Positions 8,896 to 19,281 are shown, counted from the first letter of the stretch. The stretch: DNA of 64,000 bases from Chloroflexota bacterium (GCA_002718415.1 PBEM01000009.1:1-64000); one strand, 5' to 3'. Notes: generated from the letters alone by a model not told the origin. A program made the numbers and translations.

Positions 8896-9479
8896 TGTCT
8901 TCTAATAAAAATCAACGTACCATAACTTCTTTAGTTCAAGATAGACCAGGTGTACTTTCAAGAATCTCAGGATTATTTCGAAGAAGAGGATTTAATATTG
9001 CTAGTTTAGCAGTAGGTTCTTCAGAAGAACCAGGATTATCTAGAATGACTTTTGTAGTTGAAGGTTCAGCTACTTCACTAAAAAGTGTTGCTGAACAGTT
9101 AGATAAATTAATTGAGGTAGTTGAAGCTAAGGATATTACCGATAAAAATATTGTTTGGAGAGAACTTGCTTTGATTAAAGTTTCTTCAAATGAAAAAACC
9201 AGGAGTGAAATATTAGACTTAGCAAAAATTTTTAGAGTGAACATTATAGATATTGGAGTTTCAAGTCTCACTATGGAAATTACTGGAGGTAAAGAGAAAA
9301 TTGACTCTTTGATTGAATTATTACGTAAATTTGACATTAAAGAAGTTATAAGAACAGGTAGAGTAGCTACATTAAGAGGAACTTTAATTGAAGGAAGGCC
9401 AGATGGAGAGTATAAATCTCATTCAGGTGCTAATATTCAGAATGATTCTGAAGAAATATACGAGAGCGGAAGTGTATAA
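8895..9479 (+). CDS. ilvN: Acetolactate synthase, small regulatory subunit
   Basis: A 194-residue partner of IlvB. The N-terminal ACT domain (about 7-80) contains LVQDRPGVLSRISGLFRRRG, the valine-binding region in known homologs, followed by FNIASLAVG. A second ACT-like domain (about 85-165) has ELALIKV and the late FDIKEVIRTGRVATLRG. The length matches the longer IlvH type rather than the short E. coli IlvN. Its first base overlaps the ilvB stop codon. The C-terminal 30 residues are acidic and poorly structured. Confidence 0.95.
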   Translation: MSSNKNQRTITSLVQDRPGVLSRISGLFRRRGFNIASLAVGSSEEPGLSRMTFVVEGSATSLKSVAEQLDKLIEVVEAKDITDKNIVWRELALIKVSSNEKTRSEILDLAKIFRVNIIDIGVSSLTMEITGGKEKIDSLIELLRKFDIKEVIRTGRVATLRGTLIEGRPDGEYKSHSGANIQNDSEEIYESGSV

Positions 9480-9524
9480 AATTTATATTTTAAATAATTA
9501 TTAATAAGTTTAGGAGAAAAAATT

Positions 9525-10523
9525 ATGGCGATATTATATTATGACAAAGACATTGATGATTCTATTTTAGTAGACAAAACTATAGCTGTTTTAGGATATG
9601 GTTCTCAAGGACATGCTCATGCACAGAACTTAAAGGATAATGGATATAATGTTGTTATAGGTTTGTATGAAGGTAGTAAAAGTAAATCCAAAGCTGAAAA
9701 TGATGGTTTTGAAGTATTATCTAATTCAGACGCTACTAAAAAGGCTGATTTAATTTCTTTTTGTTTACCTGATACAGTTCAAGGAAAAGTATATAAAGAG
9801 GAAGTTTTACCTAACTTAAGACCAGGACAAACACTATTATTTGCACATGGATTTACAATATTGTATGAACAAATAAATCCTCCAAAAAATATTGATGTGG
9901 TAATGATAGCTCCTAAGGCTCCTGGACATAGAGTAAGAGCTGTTTTTGAAAGAGGTTTGGGTGTTCCATGCCTAGTAGCAGTGGATAATGATTTTTCAGG
10001 GAATGCCAAAAACACTGCTTTAGCATATGGTAAAGGAGTAGGAGGAGGGCGTGCAGGTATTTTAGAGACAACATTTAAAGAAGAAACTGAGACTGATTTA
10101 TTTGGTGAACAAGCAGTTTTATGTGGAGGTGTAACCGAGTTAATTAAAGCTGGATTTGAAGTTTTAATTGAAGCTGGATACGAACCTGAATCTGCTTATT
10201 TTGAAGTTTTACATGAATTGAAACTTATAGTCGATTTGATTTATCAGGGTGGTTTGGGATACATGAGATATTCTGTTAGTGAGACAGCGGAATATGGTGA
10301 TTATACTAGAGGCCCTAAGGTAATTGATGATAATGTGAAAGAGAATATGAGAGCTATTTTAAAACAAATTCAATCTGGGGAATTTGCAAAAGAATGGATC
10401 GCTGAAAATGATGAAGGTTTACATAGATTTAATCATCTAAGAAAACAAAACGAAAAACACCCTGTAGAAAAAGTAGGTAAGGAACTTAGAGATATGATGC
10501 CTTGGTTGGAATCTACTACTTAG
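9525..10523 (+). CDS. ilvC: Ketol-acid reductoisomerase, class I
   Basis: Isomerises and reduces acetolactate and acetohydroxybutyrate with NADPH and Mg2+. The 332 residues carry the nucleotide motif [12 protein letters not shown] (about 24-35), a cofactor-specificity loop with several Ser and Lys (YEGSKSKSK), which suggests NADPH preference, and the metal-site helix segments [10 protein letters not shown] and [19 protein letters not shown]. The length is that of class I enzymes. A GGAGAAAA ribosome site precedes the ATG. The next pathway enzyme, ilvD, does not follow and must be elsewhere. Confidence 0.97.
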   Translation: MAILYYDKDIDDSILVDKTIAVLGYGSQGHAHAQNLKDNGYNVVIGLYEGSKSKSKAENDGFEVLSNSDATKKADLISFCLPDTVQGKVYKEEVLPNLRPGQTLLFAHGFTILYEQINPPKNIDVVMIAPKAPGHRVRAVFERGLGVPCLVAVDNDFSGNAKNTALAYGKGVGGGRAGILETTFKEETETDLFGEQAVLCGGVTELIKAGFEVLIEAGYEPESAYFEVLHELKLIVDLIYQGGLGYMRYSVSETAEYGDYTRGPKVIDDNVKENMRAILKQIQSGEFAKEWIAENDEGLHRFNHLRKQNEKHPVEKVGKELRDMMPWLESTT

Positions 10524-10563
10524 TGGGAAATAATTTTTTTTATAAGAGTATTTATTAGAATAT

Positions 10564-12108
10564 ATGAACAAAGATAAAGTAATAATTTTTGATACTACAT
10601 TAAGAGATGGTGAACAGACTGCTGGGGCTGGTCTTACTGCTGATGAAAAGATGCGTATCGCCAAACAGCTCGCTAAATTGAAAGTTGATGTAATTGAAGC
10701 TGGTTTTGCGGGTAGTTCTCCTGGAGATTTTGAAGCTGTAAAAAGAATAGCAAATGAAATTACAGGTCCTATAATTACTACATTAGCACGAGCTTTACCA
10801 GCTGATATTGACGCAGCAGGAAATGCCTTAAAAGGTGTTCCTAACTCTAGGATACATACATTTCTTTCTTCTTCTGATGTTCATCTTATGCATCAAATGA
10901 AAAAAGACCGTGAAGCTATTATGGTTATGGCTGTCGATGCGGTAAAAAGATCTAAAGATTATGTTGATGATGTAGAATTTTCTCCTATGGATGCCACTAG
11001 GACTGATCCTGAATATTTGTATGCGATTTTAGAAGAAGTTATTGAAGCAGGAGCAACAACTGTTAACATTCCAGATACAGTAGGATATTCAAACCCTAAG
11101 GAATTTGGAGATTTAATTAAATCTATTAAAAAAAATGTGTCAAATATCGATAAAGCAATAATTTCTGTACATTGTCATAATGATTTAGGTATGGCAACGG
11201 CGAATTCATTATCTGCTGTAAGTGCTGGAGCCAGGCAGATAGAAGGATGTATTAATGGTTTAGGTGAAAGAGCTGGTAACGCGGCTCTAGAAGAAGTCAT
11301 TATGGCATTATCTACCAGACCTAGTTTTTATAATTTATTTACTGACGTAAATACTGAAGAGATAGGTACTTCTTCTAGATTAATTAGTTCTATTTTTGGT
11401 TTTCCTATTCAATATAATAAAGCTATCGTTGGTCAAAATGCTTTTCGGCATTCATCTGGCATTCATCAAGATGCTTTCTTAAAAGAACGTACAACTTTTG
11501 AAATCATGGAACCTGAAACAGTTGGATGGAGAGGAGAGGCACTTGTTTTAGGAAAGCTTTCTGGTAGAGCAGGTCTTAGGTCGCGATTGAATGATTTAGG
11601 ATACAACTTAGGTGATGAAGAATTAAATGAAATATTTAAGGCTTTTAAGGAATTAGCTGACAATAAGAGAGAATTAACAGATTTAGATTTAGAAGCATTA
11701 ATGTCTGAACAACATAGAATTTCCGATACTCAGACGAAATTTGAAGTAAAGACTGTTAAGGTTATATGTGGGAATTCATCTGATCCGAATGCTGAAATTT
11801 TATTACTTTGTCCTGATGGTCGTGAAATTAATGCAAATAGTGGTGGTACTGGACCTGTGGATGCTGTATGTAAGGCAATTGATCAAATCACTAAAATAGA
11901 TGTTGAACTTACAGAGTTTTCAGTGAGCGCAGTTACAGAAGGTATAGATTCTATAGGGGAAGTTACTATCAGGATAGAAAAAGATGGTTCTATATATTCA
12001 GGTAGAGGTTCTGATACTGATATAGTTGTTGCATCTGCTAAAGCTTATGTGAACGCAATAAATAGATTTATTTCAATAATTGATCAATCTAAAAAAACTA
12101 TTATATAA
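10564..12108 (+). CDS. leuA: 2-isopropylmalate synthase
   Basis: First committed step of leucine synthesis: acetyl-CoA plus 2-oxoisovalerate. The 514 residues have the DRE-TIM barrel start [15 protein letters not shown] (about 9-23), the metal-binding HCHNDLG motif (about 205-211), the second signature [14 protein letters not shown] (about 230-243), and a C-terminal LeuA allosteric dimer domain (about 390-510) with [13 protein letters not shown]. The regulatory domain implies leucine feedback inhibition, on top of T-box control of the operon. It lies 40 bases after ilvC. Confidence 0.96.
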   Translation: MNKDKVIIFDTTLRDGEQTAGAGLTADEKMRIAKQLAKLKVDVIEAGFAGSSPGDFEAVKRIANEITGPIITTLARALPADIDAAGNALKGVPNSRIHTFLSSSDVHLMHQMKKDREAIMVMAVDAVKRSKDYVDDVEFSPMDATRTDPEYLYAILEEVIEAGATTVNIPDTVGYSNPKEFGDLIKSIKKNVSNIDKAIISVHCHNDLGMATANSLSAVSAGARQIEGCINGLGERAGNAALEEVIMALSTRPSFYNLFTDVNTEEIGTSSRLISSIFGFPIQYNKAIVGQNAFRHSSGIHQDAFLKERTTFEIMEPETVGWRGEALVLGKLSGRAGLRSRLNDLGYNLGDEELNEIFKAFKELADNKRELTDLDLEALMSEQHRISDTQTKFEVKTVKVICGNSSDPNAEILLLCPDGREINANSGGTGPVDAVCKAIDQITKIDVELTEFSVSAVTEGIDSIGEVTIRIEKDGSIYSGRGSDTDIVVASAKAYVNAINRFISIIDQSKKTII

Positions 12109-12140
12109 AAACTGACAAACAATTTTTTGGAGGAATTGTA

Positions 12141-13544
12141 ATGGGATTAACTATGTTTGATAAGATCTGGAGAGATCATTTAGTTTTTGAATCATCAGGT
12201 AAACCAGCTCTTATTTATATAGATTTACACCTTGTTCATGAAGTTACTTCGCCTCAAGCTTTTGAAGGGTTAAGATTACAAAATCGAAAGGTTAGGCGAC
12301 CTGAATTAACTATATCTACAGTTGACCATAATATACCAACTGATGATACTAGGAATGATGAAATTAAAGATGTTATTGCTAGGCAACAAGTAGAAACTCT
12401 TCGAAAGAATTGCAAGGATTTCGGTGTTACCCTATACGATATTGATAGTAATGCTCAAGGTATTGTACATGTAATAGGTCCAGAACAAGGTTATACACAA
12501 CCAGGAATGACTATAGTTTGTGGAGATTCTCATACTTCTACTCATGGAGCTTTTGGTTCTTTGGCATTTGGAATTGGGACTTCTGAAGTAGAACATGTTT
12601 TAGCAACCCAAACATTAAGACAAAATAAACCTAAAACTATGCAAATAGACTTTGTAGGAGAATTACCTCTCGGGGTTACAGCTAAAGATATGATTTTATC
12701 TACTATAGGTAAAATTGGCACTGCTGGAGGTACAGGTTATGTTATTGAATATACAGGCAATGCCATAAGATCATTAAGTATGGAAGGCCGAATGACAATT
12801 TGTAATATGTCAATTGAAGCTGGTGCTCGGGCAGGAATGATAGCTCCTGATGATACTACTTTTAAGTGGATGAAAGGAAGGAAATTTGTTCCTTCAGGAG
12901 AAAGTTATGAAGATTCAATAAAAAAATGGCGAGAATATCAAAGTGATAAAGATGCTATTTTTGATACTAAAATAGAAATAAATTGTTCTGAACTTGAACC
13001 ATATGTTTCTTGGGGTACTAATCCAGGTCAAGTTTCAAAGATTACAGATTCAATACCATATCCTGAAACATTTGAGGATCCAGTTGATCAAGAATCTGCT
13101 AATCGAGCTATGGATTATATGGGATTGAAACCAGGAACTAATATTGAAGATATAAAAATTGATAGAGCTTTTATAGGTTCTTGTACTAATGCTCGACTAG
13201 AAGATTTACGTTCTGCTGCTGAAATTGTTAAAGGAAAAAAGATTTCTTCAACAGTTCGGGCACAAGTTATGCCGGGTTCTACTCTAACTAAAATTCTTGC
13301 GGAAAAAGAAGGATTAGACTCTATATTTATTGATGCGGGTTTTGAGTGGAGAAATTCAGGATGCTCAATGTGCTTAGGTATGAACCCTGATATTTTAATT
13401 CCAGGAGAAAGATGTGCTTCAACCTCGAACAGAAATTTTGAAGGAAGGCAAGGGAAAGGCGGACGCACCCATCTTGTTAGTCCTACAATGGCAGCGGCTG
13501 CAGCAATAGCTGGTAATTTTGTAGATGTTCGCAATTGGAAATAA
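12141..13544 (+). CDS. leuC: 3-isopropylmalate dehydratase, large subunit
   Basis: Aconitase-family isomerase of 2- to 3-isopropylmalate (and of citramalate to methylmalate with LeuD). The 467 residues are typical of the bacterial E. coli-type LeuC. The Fe-S cysteines appear in [14 protein letters not shown] and [12 protein letters not shown]. The active-site stretches [13 protein letters not shown] and [14 protein letters not shown] are intact. GGAGG precedes the ATG at 12141. The partner gene leuD is separated from it by one inserted membrane-protein gene. Confidence 0.96.
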   Translation: MGLTMFDKIWRDHLVFESSGKPALIYIDLHLVHEVTSPQAFEGLRLQNRKVRRPELTISTVDHNIPTDDTRNDEIKDVIARQQVETLRKNCKDFGVTLYDIDSNAQGIVHVIGPEQGYTQPGMTIVCGDSHTSTHGAFGSLAFGIGTSEVEHVLATQTLRQNKPKTMQIDFVGELPLGVTAKDMILSTIGKIGTAGGTGYVIEYTGNAIRSLSMEGRMTICNMSIEAGARAGMIAPDDTTFKWMKGRKFVPSGESYEDSIKKWREYQSDKDAIFDTKIEINCSELEPYVSWGTNPGQVSKITDSIPYPETFEDPVDQESANRAMDYMGLKPGTNIEDIKIDRAFIGSCTNARLEDLRSAAEIVKGKKISSTVRAQVMPGSTLTKILAEKEGLDSIFIDAGFEWRNSGCSMCLGMNPDILIPGERCASTSNRNFEGRQGKGGRTHLVSPTMAAAAAIAGNFVDVRNWK

Positions 13545-13553
13545 AAGATTATA

Positions 13554-14477
13554 TTGAGAAAAAACTTTTTTAGAAAATTATCTGGTAGGGAAGAATTAGA
13601 TCGTATTAAATCTGAAAGGTATGATCCTTATTGTTATGAATCCAATAGTTTTAATATCGTTTTATTAGCTATTTTCTTGGGATTATGGAGTTTAGTAAGT
13701 ATATCTCTAGCATTTCAAGATTACAATATAAGTTCTTTTGTTACAAAATGGCAATCTAATGGTATCTCAAGTTTACCTCCTTCAACTTTTGATCCAGAAT
13801 CCTTGATAGATTTTTCTGAAAGAGAAAATTTTGAATGTTTAGATGTTATTGATTTAATAAATGAGCAAAAGGAATGTCCGACAGTCTTAAAATATTATGA
13901 CGAATATTCTAAATCTCAGAATATTTCATTTTTATTATTTCTAGTCTTATTTGTAGACTTCATTATATGTATATTTATTTTTGGTTCCTTTATTCATAGA
14001 TCTTCAAGAAATTTATTAACTCTTAAAAGTTCAGAACAGAGGTTCTCTCCAGAAATGTCAGTACTTTGGTTTTTTATTCCTGGGATGAATTTTTTCCGTC
14101 CTTGGCAAATTTTGAAAGAATTATTCAAAGGAAGTGATCCGAGTGTTGAAGATAATTGGCAGTCTGATGGTAATTTTGACTTTAGTATACATTTTTGGGC
14201 TGTTTTTTATTTAATTGCATTTCTTTTTAATCCTGTAACTGTTCCTAGAATATGGTTTAGTAACAGGGAAAATATTGGAGATATCATCTCAACATATAAA
14301 ATATTGATTATTTCCGATATAATTTTATTTTTGCTTGGAGTGTTAGCTTTTATAGTGGTATTTAAACTTCATAAATTACAAGAAAGAAAAAGAAATATAG
14401 TTGGTTTAGTCACTGTATACCCTAAAAAGCCTATAGATCCTATCGAAGAATTATTAAATAATAATGATAAAAAATAA
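13554..14477 (+). CDS. DUF4328-type membrane protein inserted in the leu operon
   Basis: A 307-residue protein with about four transmembrane helices: near 34-56, 125-145, 215-235 and 255-280. The segment VLWFFIPGMNFFRPWQILKE is the family-like signature, a membrane helix ending in a Pro-Trp motif. A loop between the first two helices carries two Cys (ECLDV and KECPT) and may be extracytoplasmic. Function unknown. It starts with TTG nine bases after leuC and is followed 30 bases later by leuD, so it is transcribed with leucine genes. A role in leucine synthesis is not implied by its sequence. Confidence 0.7.
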   Translation: MRKNFFRKLSGREELDRIKSERYDPYCYESNSFNIVLLAIFLGLWSLVSISLAFQDYNISSFVTKWQSNGISSLPPSTFDPESLIDFSERENFECLDVIDLINEQKECPTVLKYYDEYSKSQNISFLLFLVLFVDFIICIFIFGSFIHRSSRNLLTLKSSEQRFSPEMSVLWFFIPGMNFFRPWQILKELFKGSDPSVEDNWQSDGNFDFSIHFWAVFYLIAFLFNPVTVPRIWFSNRENIGDIISTYKILIISDIILFLLGVLAFIVVFKLHKLQERKRNIVGLVTVYPKKPIDPIEELLNNNDKK

Positions 14478-14507
14478 TATGGAAATATCATATTGGAGGT
14501 ATAAATA

Positions 14508-15101
14508 TTGGAAAAATTTATTAAGCATGAAGGGATAGTTGCTCCACTTGATAGAGCTAATGTTGATACAGATCAAATTATTCCCAAGCAATTTTTGAAA
14601 AGAATTGAAAGAACTGGATTTGGAGAATTTGCATTTTTTGATTGGAGGTATTTAGAAGATGGAATCTTAAATCCCGATTTTATATTAAATGACACTAAAT
14701 ATAAAAAAGCATCAATATTAGTTTCAGGAAGAAATTTTGGTTCTGGATCATCTAGAGAGCATGCACCTTGGGCTCTTTATGAGATGGGATTTAAAGTGAT
14801 AATTGCTCCTAGTTTTGCGGATATTTTTAGAAATAATTGTATGCAAAATGGTTTATTAACTATCGTTTTAGATGATGAAATTGTGGATCTTATAATGGCA
14901 AATTCCACAAAATCTATATATAAATTGACGATTGATTTACAAAAACAAACTATTAAAGATTCTGAAAAATTTTCTACTACATTTGAAATAGATAGTTTTA
15001 GAAAAGAGTGTCTAATAGAAGGTTTAGATGATATAGATTTGTCATTTAGAATGGAAGAAGAAATAAGTAATTTTGAATCACTCAGAGCACCTAGATGGTG
15101 A
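14508..15101 (+). CDS. leuD: 3-isopropylmalate dehydratase, small subunit
   Basis: Swivelling-domain partner of LeuC. The 197 residues begin with the typical GIVAPLDRANVDTDQIIPKQFL (about 9-30) and contain GRNFGSGSSREHAPWAL (about 74-90), which binds the substrate. Length fits the E. coli-type subunit. The start is TTG at 14508, supported by an excellent GGAGGT at 14495-14500. It probably serves both the leucine and the citramalate routes, since cimA lies nearby. Confidence 0.95.
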   Translation: MEKFIKHEGIVAPLDRANVDTDQIIPKQFLKRIERTGFGEFAFFDWRYLEDGILNPDFILNDTKYKKASILVSGRNFGSGSSREHAPWALYEMGFKVIIAPSFADIFRNNCMQNGLLTIVLDDEIVDLIMANSTKSIYKLTIDLQKQTIKDSEKFSTTFEIDSFRKECLIEGLDDIDLSFRMEEEISNFESLRAPRW

Positions 15102-15190
15102 AAAATTATTGAATCTCTGAATTAAGTGATAAAATTTTAATATTGAAAAATTTATTACATTACATTACTAGTGTTTTTTGAGAGAGTTAA

Positions 15191-16309
15191 ATGGAAGCAA
15201 GAATAGCAATTTTAGGTGGAGACGGTATCGGTCCAGAAGTTACAGCAGAATCTATAAGGGTATTAGATGCTGTAGCAGAAAGATTTGGACATGATTTTAC
15301 ATATGTTGCAGGTAGAGTAGGAGGTAATGCCATAGATGAATTTGGGACTGCGTTACCTCAAGATTCATTAAATTTAGTTTTAGGTGCTGATGCCGTTTTA
15401 TTTGGTGCTGTTGGGGGGCCAAAATGGGATAATCCAGAAATGCCTGTAAGACCTGAAGATGGTATTTTGAAATTAAGGAAAAATTTAGGACTTTTTGCAA
15501 ATTTACGTCCATGTAAGATATATCCTCAATTAATTGACTCTTCTCCTCTAAAACCAGATCGTATTGAGGGTGTTGATTTTGTAATAGTTAGAGAATTGAC
15601 AGGAGGTTTATATTTCGGAAAACCTAAAAGGAAATGGGAGAACAGTAGAGGTAGAAGAGCAGTTGATACTTTGGCTTATACTGAAAAGGAAATTGAACGT
15701 GTAGTTAGAGTCGCATTTGAATTGGCAAGAAGAAGAAGAAAAGTATTGCATTCTGTGGATAAGATGAATGTAATGGAAACTTCACGTTTATGGAGAGAGG
15801 TTACTTCTGAATTGTCTGTTGAATTTCATGATGTTGAATTGCATCATATGTTAGCAGATAATGCTGCTATTCAAATGGTAACTAACCCTTCTATTTTTGA
15901 TGTAATAGTTACTGAAAATATGTTTGGAGATATTTTATCTGATGAATCTGCTGTAATAGGTGGTTCTATGGGGATGTTACCATCTGCTTCTCTTGCTTCA
16001 GCACCACCAACAGATGGGAAAAAAAGAAGAAGAGGAGGTAAACCTGCTTTATATGAACCAATACATGGATCAGCTCCTGATATTGCAGGTAGAGGTATTG
16101 CAAACCCGATGGCATCTATATTAAGTGCAGCTATGATGCTAAGATGGTCTTTTGGATTACAGGATGAAGCCGATTCTATTGAATTAGCAATAGAAGGCGC
16201 TATTTCTGATGGATATAGAACTGTGGATATTGCAGGTGATGGAGGTAATGTTATGGGGACATCACAAATAGGTGATATGATTGCAGGTAGAGTTAGAATG
16301 AATAGGTAA
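15191..16309 (+). CDS. leuB: 3-isopropylmalate dehydrogenase
   Basis: NAD-dependent oxidative decarboxylation of 3-isopropylmalate. The 372 residues show ILGGDGIGPEV (about 7-17), GAVGGPKWDNP (about 72-82), the substrate arginines around LRKNLGLFANLRP, VRELTGGLYFG, and the Mg2+/NAD motifs DNAAIQMV, GDILSDESAVIGGSMGMLPSAS and EPIHGSAPDIAG. A short basic insertion (DGKKRRRGGK) sits just before EPIHGS, in a position where the family usually has a short glycine-rich linker. Its stop codon lies two bases from the convergent cimA end. Confidence 0.96.
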   Translation: MEARIAILGGDGIGPEVTAESIRVLDAVAERFGHDFTYVAGRVGGNAIDEFGTALPQDSLNLVLGADAVLFGAVGGPKWDNPEMPVRPEDGILKLRKNLGLFANLRPCKIYPQLIDSSPLKPDRIEGVDFVIVRELTGGLYFGKPKRKWENSRGRRAVDTLAYTEKEIERVVRVAFELARRRRKVLHSVDKMNVMETSRLWREVTSELSVEFHDVELHHMLADNAAIQMVTNPSIFDVIVTENMFGDILSDESAVIGGSMGMLPSASLASAPPTDGKKRRRGGKPALYEPIHGSAPDIAGRGIANPMASILSAAMMLRWSFGLQDEADSIELAIEGAISDGYRTVDIAGDGGNVMGTSQIGDMIAGRVRMNR

Positions 16310-16311
16310 GG

Positions 16312-17940
16312 TCACTTAATTAAGGGTTTTATACCATTAGTTATCAACCACCATTCTATACTATCTGAAAGTGCTATCCATGATGCTTCAATAATATTTG
16401 AAGAAGCTCCAACAGTGTTCCATACCTGTTTATCATCAGCAGATTCAATAATTACCCTCACTGTAGCACCAGTACCATGATCTTCATTTACTACTCTGAC
16501 TTTATAATCTGTAAGTCTGATTCTTTCAATAGAAGGATAAAAATTTTTAAGACCTTTTCTAAGTGCTTTATCTAGAGCATCTATTGGACCGTCTCCTTCT
16601 GAAACAGTGTGTCGTATTTCTTTATCTACCTGTATTTTTACTGTAGCTTCAGATAGCATTGGATGTTCATTACCATCATTTCTCCATCCTGATCCAAATG
16701 AAGATCTTCTCTTATTTTCTACTAAAACCATAAAATCAATTAAAACAAAAGGAGCTTCATAATTAGGTGTGTGTTTAAATAAGATTAGATCTAAAGATGC
16801 TTCGCTACTTTCGTAAGTAAAACCTTCGGATTCTTTATTTTTTACTATATCTACTATTTCTTTTGCATCGTTACTATCTATTATTGAGTCTAGATCTAAA
16901 TCTTTAACCCTTTGCATAACATTACTTTTGCCAGATAATTCAGATATTACTATCCCTGACGTATTACCTACTGATTCAGGGTTTATATGTTGATAGGCAT
17001 CTTTATTTTTTTGAGTACCAGAAGCGTGTAAACCCCCTTTGTGAGTAAATGCATTAGATCCTACAAAAGGTTGAAAAGGAAAAGGTCTTCTATTGACTAT
17101 TTCTGCTACAAAATTAGAAACTTCAGTCAATGAGGATATTTTATTTTTTGGGATAGTTTTGTATCCTAATTTTATTGATAAGTTTCCAATAATACTTACC
17201 ATATTTGCATTTCCTGTTCGTTCACCATAACCATTAATACATGCTTGGACTTGAATAACTCCAGATTTTACTGCTGATAAAGATGATGCAACCGCAGTAT
17301 CAGTATCATTATGAGTGTGAATACCAAATATAACTGAGTTGTTTTGAACTTTTAACTTTACTTCCTTTACGATTTTTTCTATTTCTTCAGGTAAACTTCC
17401 TCCGTTAGTATCACATAAAATTATTCTATTAGCTCCAGAGTTAATAGCAATATTTAAACTTTGTAATGAATATTCTGGATTTTCTTTATAGCCATCAAAA
17501 AAATGTTCTGCATCAAAAAAAACTTCTCTATTTTTAGATTTTAAATAACGGATTGAATCTTCAATCATAGCTAAATTTTCTTCTAAAGAAGTTTCTAATA
17601 TATTTTCAACTTGAAACGCGGAAGATTTACCTACTATGGTCAAGACATTAGCTTTACTGTTCAATAGTGCAGATATTGATTGATCTTCAGAAACTTTGGT
17701 TTCAGGTTTTCTAGTATTACCAAAGGCTGTAATTTTTGAATTTTTCAATTTTAAAGATGACACTCTCTTAAAATATTCATCATCTTTAGGGTTAGCTCCA
17801 GCATAGCCGCCTTCAATGTAATCGATTCCTAATTCATCTAATTTTAGAGTGATTGCTATTTTATCTTCAACAGATAATGAAATACCCTCTTGTTGGGTAC
17901 CATCTCTTAATGTAGTATCGTATAGTTCTATTTTCTTCAT
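16312..17940 (-). CDS. cimA: (R)-citramalate synthase
   Basis: Condenses pyruvate and acetyl-CoA to citramalate, giving 2-oxobutyrate for isoleucine without threonine. The 542 residues have YDTTLRDGTQQEGISLS (about 7-23), HTHNDTDTAVASSLSAV with the metal-binding His pair (about 203-220), GYGERTGNAN, and a C-terminal LeuA-type regulatory domain (about 395-535). The EGGYAGANPKDDEYF segment distinguishes the CimA group from LeuA, which has [11 protein letters not shown] here. It is transcribed toward leuB, and its 2-methylmalate product path would use LeuCD and LeuB encoded next to it. Confidence 0.92.
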   Translation of the reverse strand: MKKIELYDTTLRDGTQQEGISLSVEDKIAITLKLDELGIDYIEGGYAGANPKDDEYFKRVSSLKLKNSKITAFGNTRKPETKVSEDQSISALLNSKANVLTIVGKSSAFQVENILETSLEENLAMIEDSIRYLKSKNREVFFDAEHFFDGYKENPEYSLQSLNIAINSGANRIILCDTNGGSLPEEIEKIVKEVKLKVQNNSVIFGIHTHNDTDTAVASSLSAVKSGVIQVQACINGYGERTGNANMVSIIGNLSIKLGYKTIPKNKISSLTEVSNFVAEIVNRRPFPFQPFVGSNAFTHKGGLHASGTQKNKDAYQHINPESVGNTSGIVISELSGKSNVMQRVKDLDLDSIIDSNDAKEIVDIVKNKESEGFTYESSEASLDLILFKHTPNYEAPFVLIDFMVLVENKRRSSFGSGWRNDGNEHPMLSEATVKIQVDKEIRHTVSEGDGPIDALDKALRKGLKNFYPSIERIRLTDYKVRVVNEDHGTGATVRVIIESADDKQVWNTVGASSNIIEASWIALSDSIEWWLITNGIKPLIK

Positions 17941-18034
17941 AATTTAATAATAATAAAATCTATAACATTTATTTATTTTTTATTTAGCTTTTAGATCAGT
18001 TATGATTAAAAAAATACTTTTTTATGGAAATGAA

Positions 18035-18541
18035 ATGAAATATTTTATTGGACTATGTGAATATATTAACGCAGATTCAATTGGGAATCCTGGGAAGAGG
18101 ACTTTTAAAATTGTTGCAAGATCTAACAGTAATAATGTTACTATTTGGATGGAAAAAGAGAGTTTATTCCAAATCGGGATTTCATTAGCACAATTTATTG
18201 CTACTAACACAGAGCCCAAAAATAAAGATAATTTTGAGGATAAAAATTTAGTAATTAATAATGATATTGAATTTCGTTCAGATGATATTTCTTTATCTCA
18301 TGATTCTAGGGCTGATATATTTACTATTTTTTCATCTGGATATATCGAAGATGAATATATTGATTCCTCTTTTTCTTTTTCCAGAAATCAAGCTGAAAAA
18401 TTATCAAGAAAAATTTTAGATGTTGTTTCATCTGGTAGAAAACCCTGTTTTTTATGCAATGTTCCTTTGGATCCAGATAATACCCATTTGTGCAATAAAT
18501 TGAATGGATATTCTGTCAAATCAGACTCAATAACTAAATAG
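18035..18541 (+). CDS. DUF3090 family protein (TIGR03847-like)
   Basis: A conserved protein of unknown function. It shows the family N-terminal motif IGNPGKRTFKIVAR, the central WMEKESLFQIG, and a C-terminal zinc-ribbon-like end (CFLCNVPLDPDNTHLC). I start it at the ATG at 18035, because known relatives begin about 16 residues before the GxPGxR motif and GGAAA sits at 18026-18030; an upstream in-frame ATG at 18002 would add 11 residues. The family is largely restricted to Actinobacteria and Chloroflexi and pairs with the SCO1664-like gene, which follows here after 11 bases. Confidence 0.82.
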   Translation: MKYFIGLCEYINADSIGNPGKRTFKIVARSNSNNVTIWMEKESLFQIGISLAQFIATNTEPKNKDNFEDKNLVINNDIEFRSDDISLSHDSRADIFTIFSSGYIEDEYIDSSFSFSRNQAEKLSRKILDVVSSGRKPCFLCNVPLDPDNTHLCNKLNGYSVKSDSITK

Positions 18542-18552
18542 GTTATAATTTC

Positions 18553-19281
18553 TTGGAAAATTATAATGATATTATCGATAAATTAAGTAATTGGAATTTC
18601 AAAAAAATAGTTCTTTTTCCTGAAGGATCCAATTATGTTTTTCTCGTAAAACTTCAATCAGATAAAAATCATAAAGATGAAATGTTCGCAATTTATAAGC
18701 CTGCATCAGGTGAAAGACCTCTTAGAGATTTTCCTAATAAATCTTTATATTTAAGAGAAAAATTTGCTTGGATTATTTCTACTGAACTAGGATGGCCTAA
18801 TCTTCCTCCTTTAGTTATCAGAGATGGTCCATATGGATTAGGAAGTCTGCAGTTTTATATTAATTCTTTTACTTCTAAAAACTATTTCACAGAACGTGAT
18901 TCAAGATTGGAAGATTTTATTTATATCGCTGCTTTTGATGTTTTAGTAAATAATTCTGATAGAAAGGCCAGTTCATGTCTGATTGATAAGAATGACAAAA
19001 AAATATGGGCAATTGATCATGGACTTACTTTTAATTATTTTTCAAGAATAAGGACGGTGATGTTTGAATTTATTGGGAGAAAATATCCTTTAGAAATAAT
19101 GGATAATATTAAAAGATTAGTATATTTGCTTGAAAATGACAAAAAATTTATTGATGATACAAATAGATATATAAGTGATTTGGAATTAAAATCTTTGATA
19201 AATCGAGGAAAAAACATGGTAGAAAAAGGTAGTTTCCCTAATCTGGATTCAAAAATTAATATTCCTTGGCCTTTGGTATGA
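18553..19281 (+). CDS. SCO1664-family protein, PI3/4-kinase-like fold (TIGR03843-like)
   Basis: A 242-residue protein resembling a minimal phosphoinositide-kinase-like fold. It carries AIYKPASGERPLRDFP (lysine-containing nucleotide segment, about 47-62), ELGWPNLPP, the catalytic-loop-like DVLVNNSDRKASS (about 132-144) and the metal-site-like IDHGLTF (about 156-162). The substrate is unknown. The start is TTG at 18553. With the preceding gene it forms two of a three-gene set known from Actinobacteria; the third member, a phosphomutase-like protein, is not adjacent here. Confidence 0.8.
   Translation: MENYNDIIDKLSNWNFKKIVLFPEGSNYVFLVKLQSDKNHKDEMFAIYKPASGERPLRDFPNKSLYLREKFAWIISTELGWPNLPPLVIRDGPYGLGSLQFYINSFTSKNYFTERDSRLEDFIYIAAFDVLVNNSDRKASSCLIDKNDKKIWAIDHGLTFNYFSRIRTVMFEFIGRKYPLEIMDNIKRLVYLLENDKKFIDDTNRYISDLELKSLINRGKNMVEKGSFPNLDSKINIPWPLV

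Noticed and set aside
8936-9337. Open frame on the minus strand inside ilvN
   Set aside because: It overlaps a well-supported ACT-domain gene and has no independent signal.
13115-13534. Long open frame on the minus strand inside leuC
   Set aside because: It lies entirely within the strongly conserved leuC gene, has low-complexity composition and no recognisable motif, and is best explained as a shadow of leuC coding.
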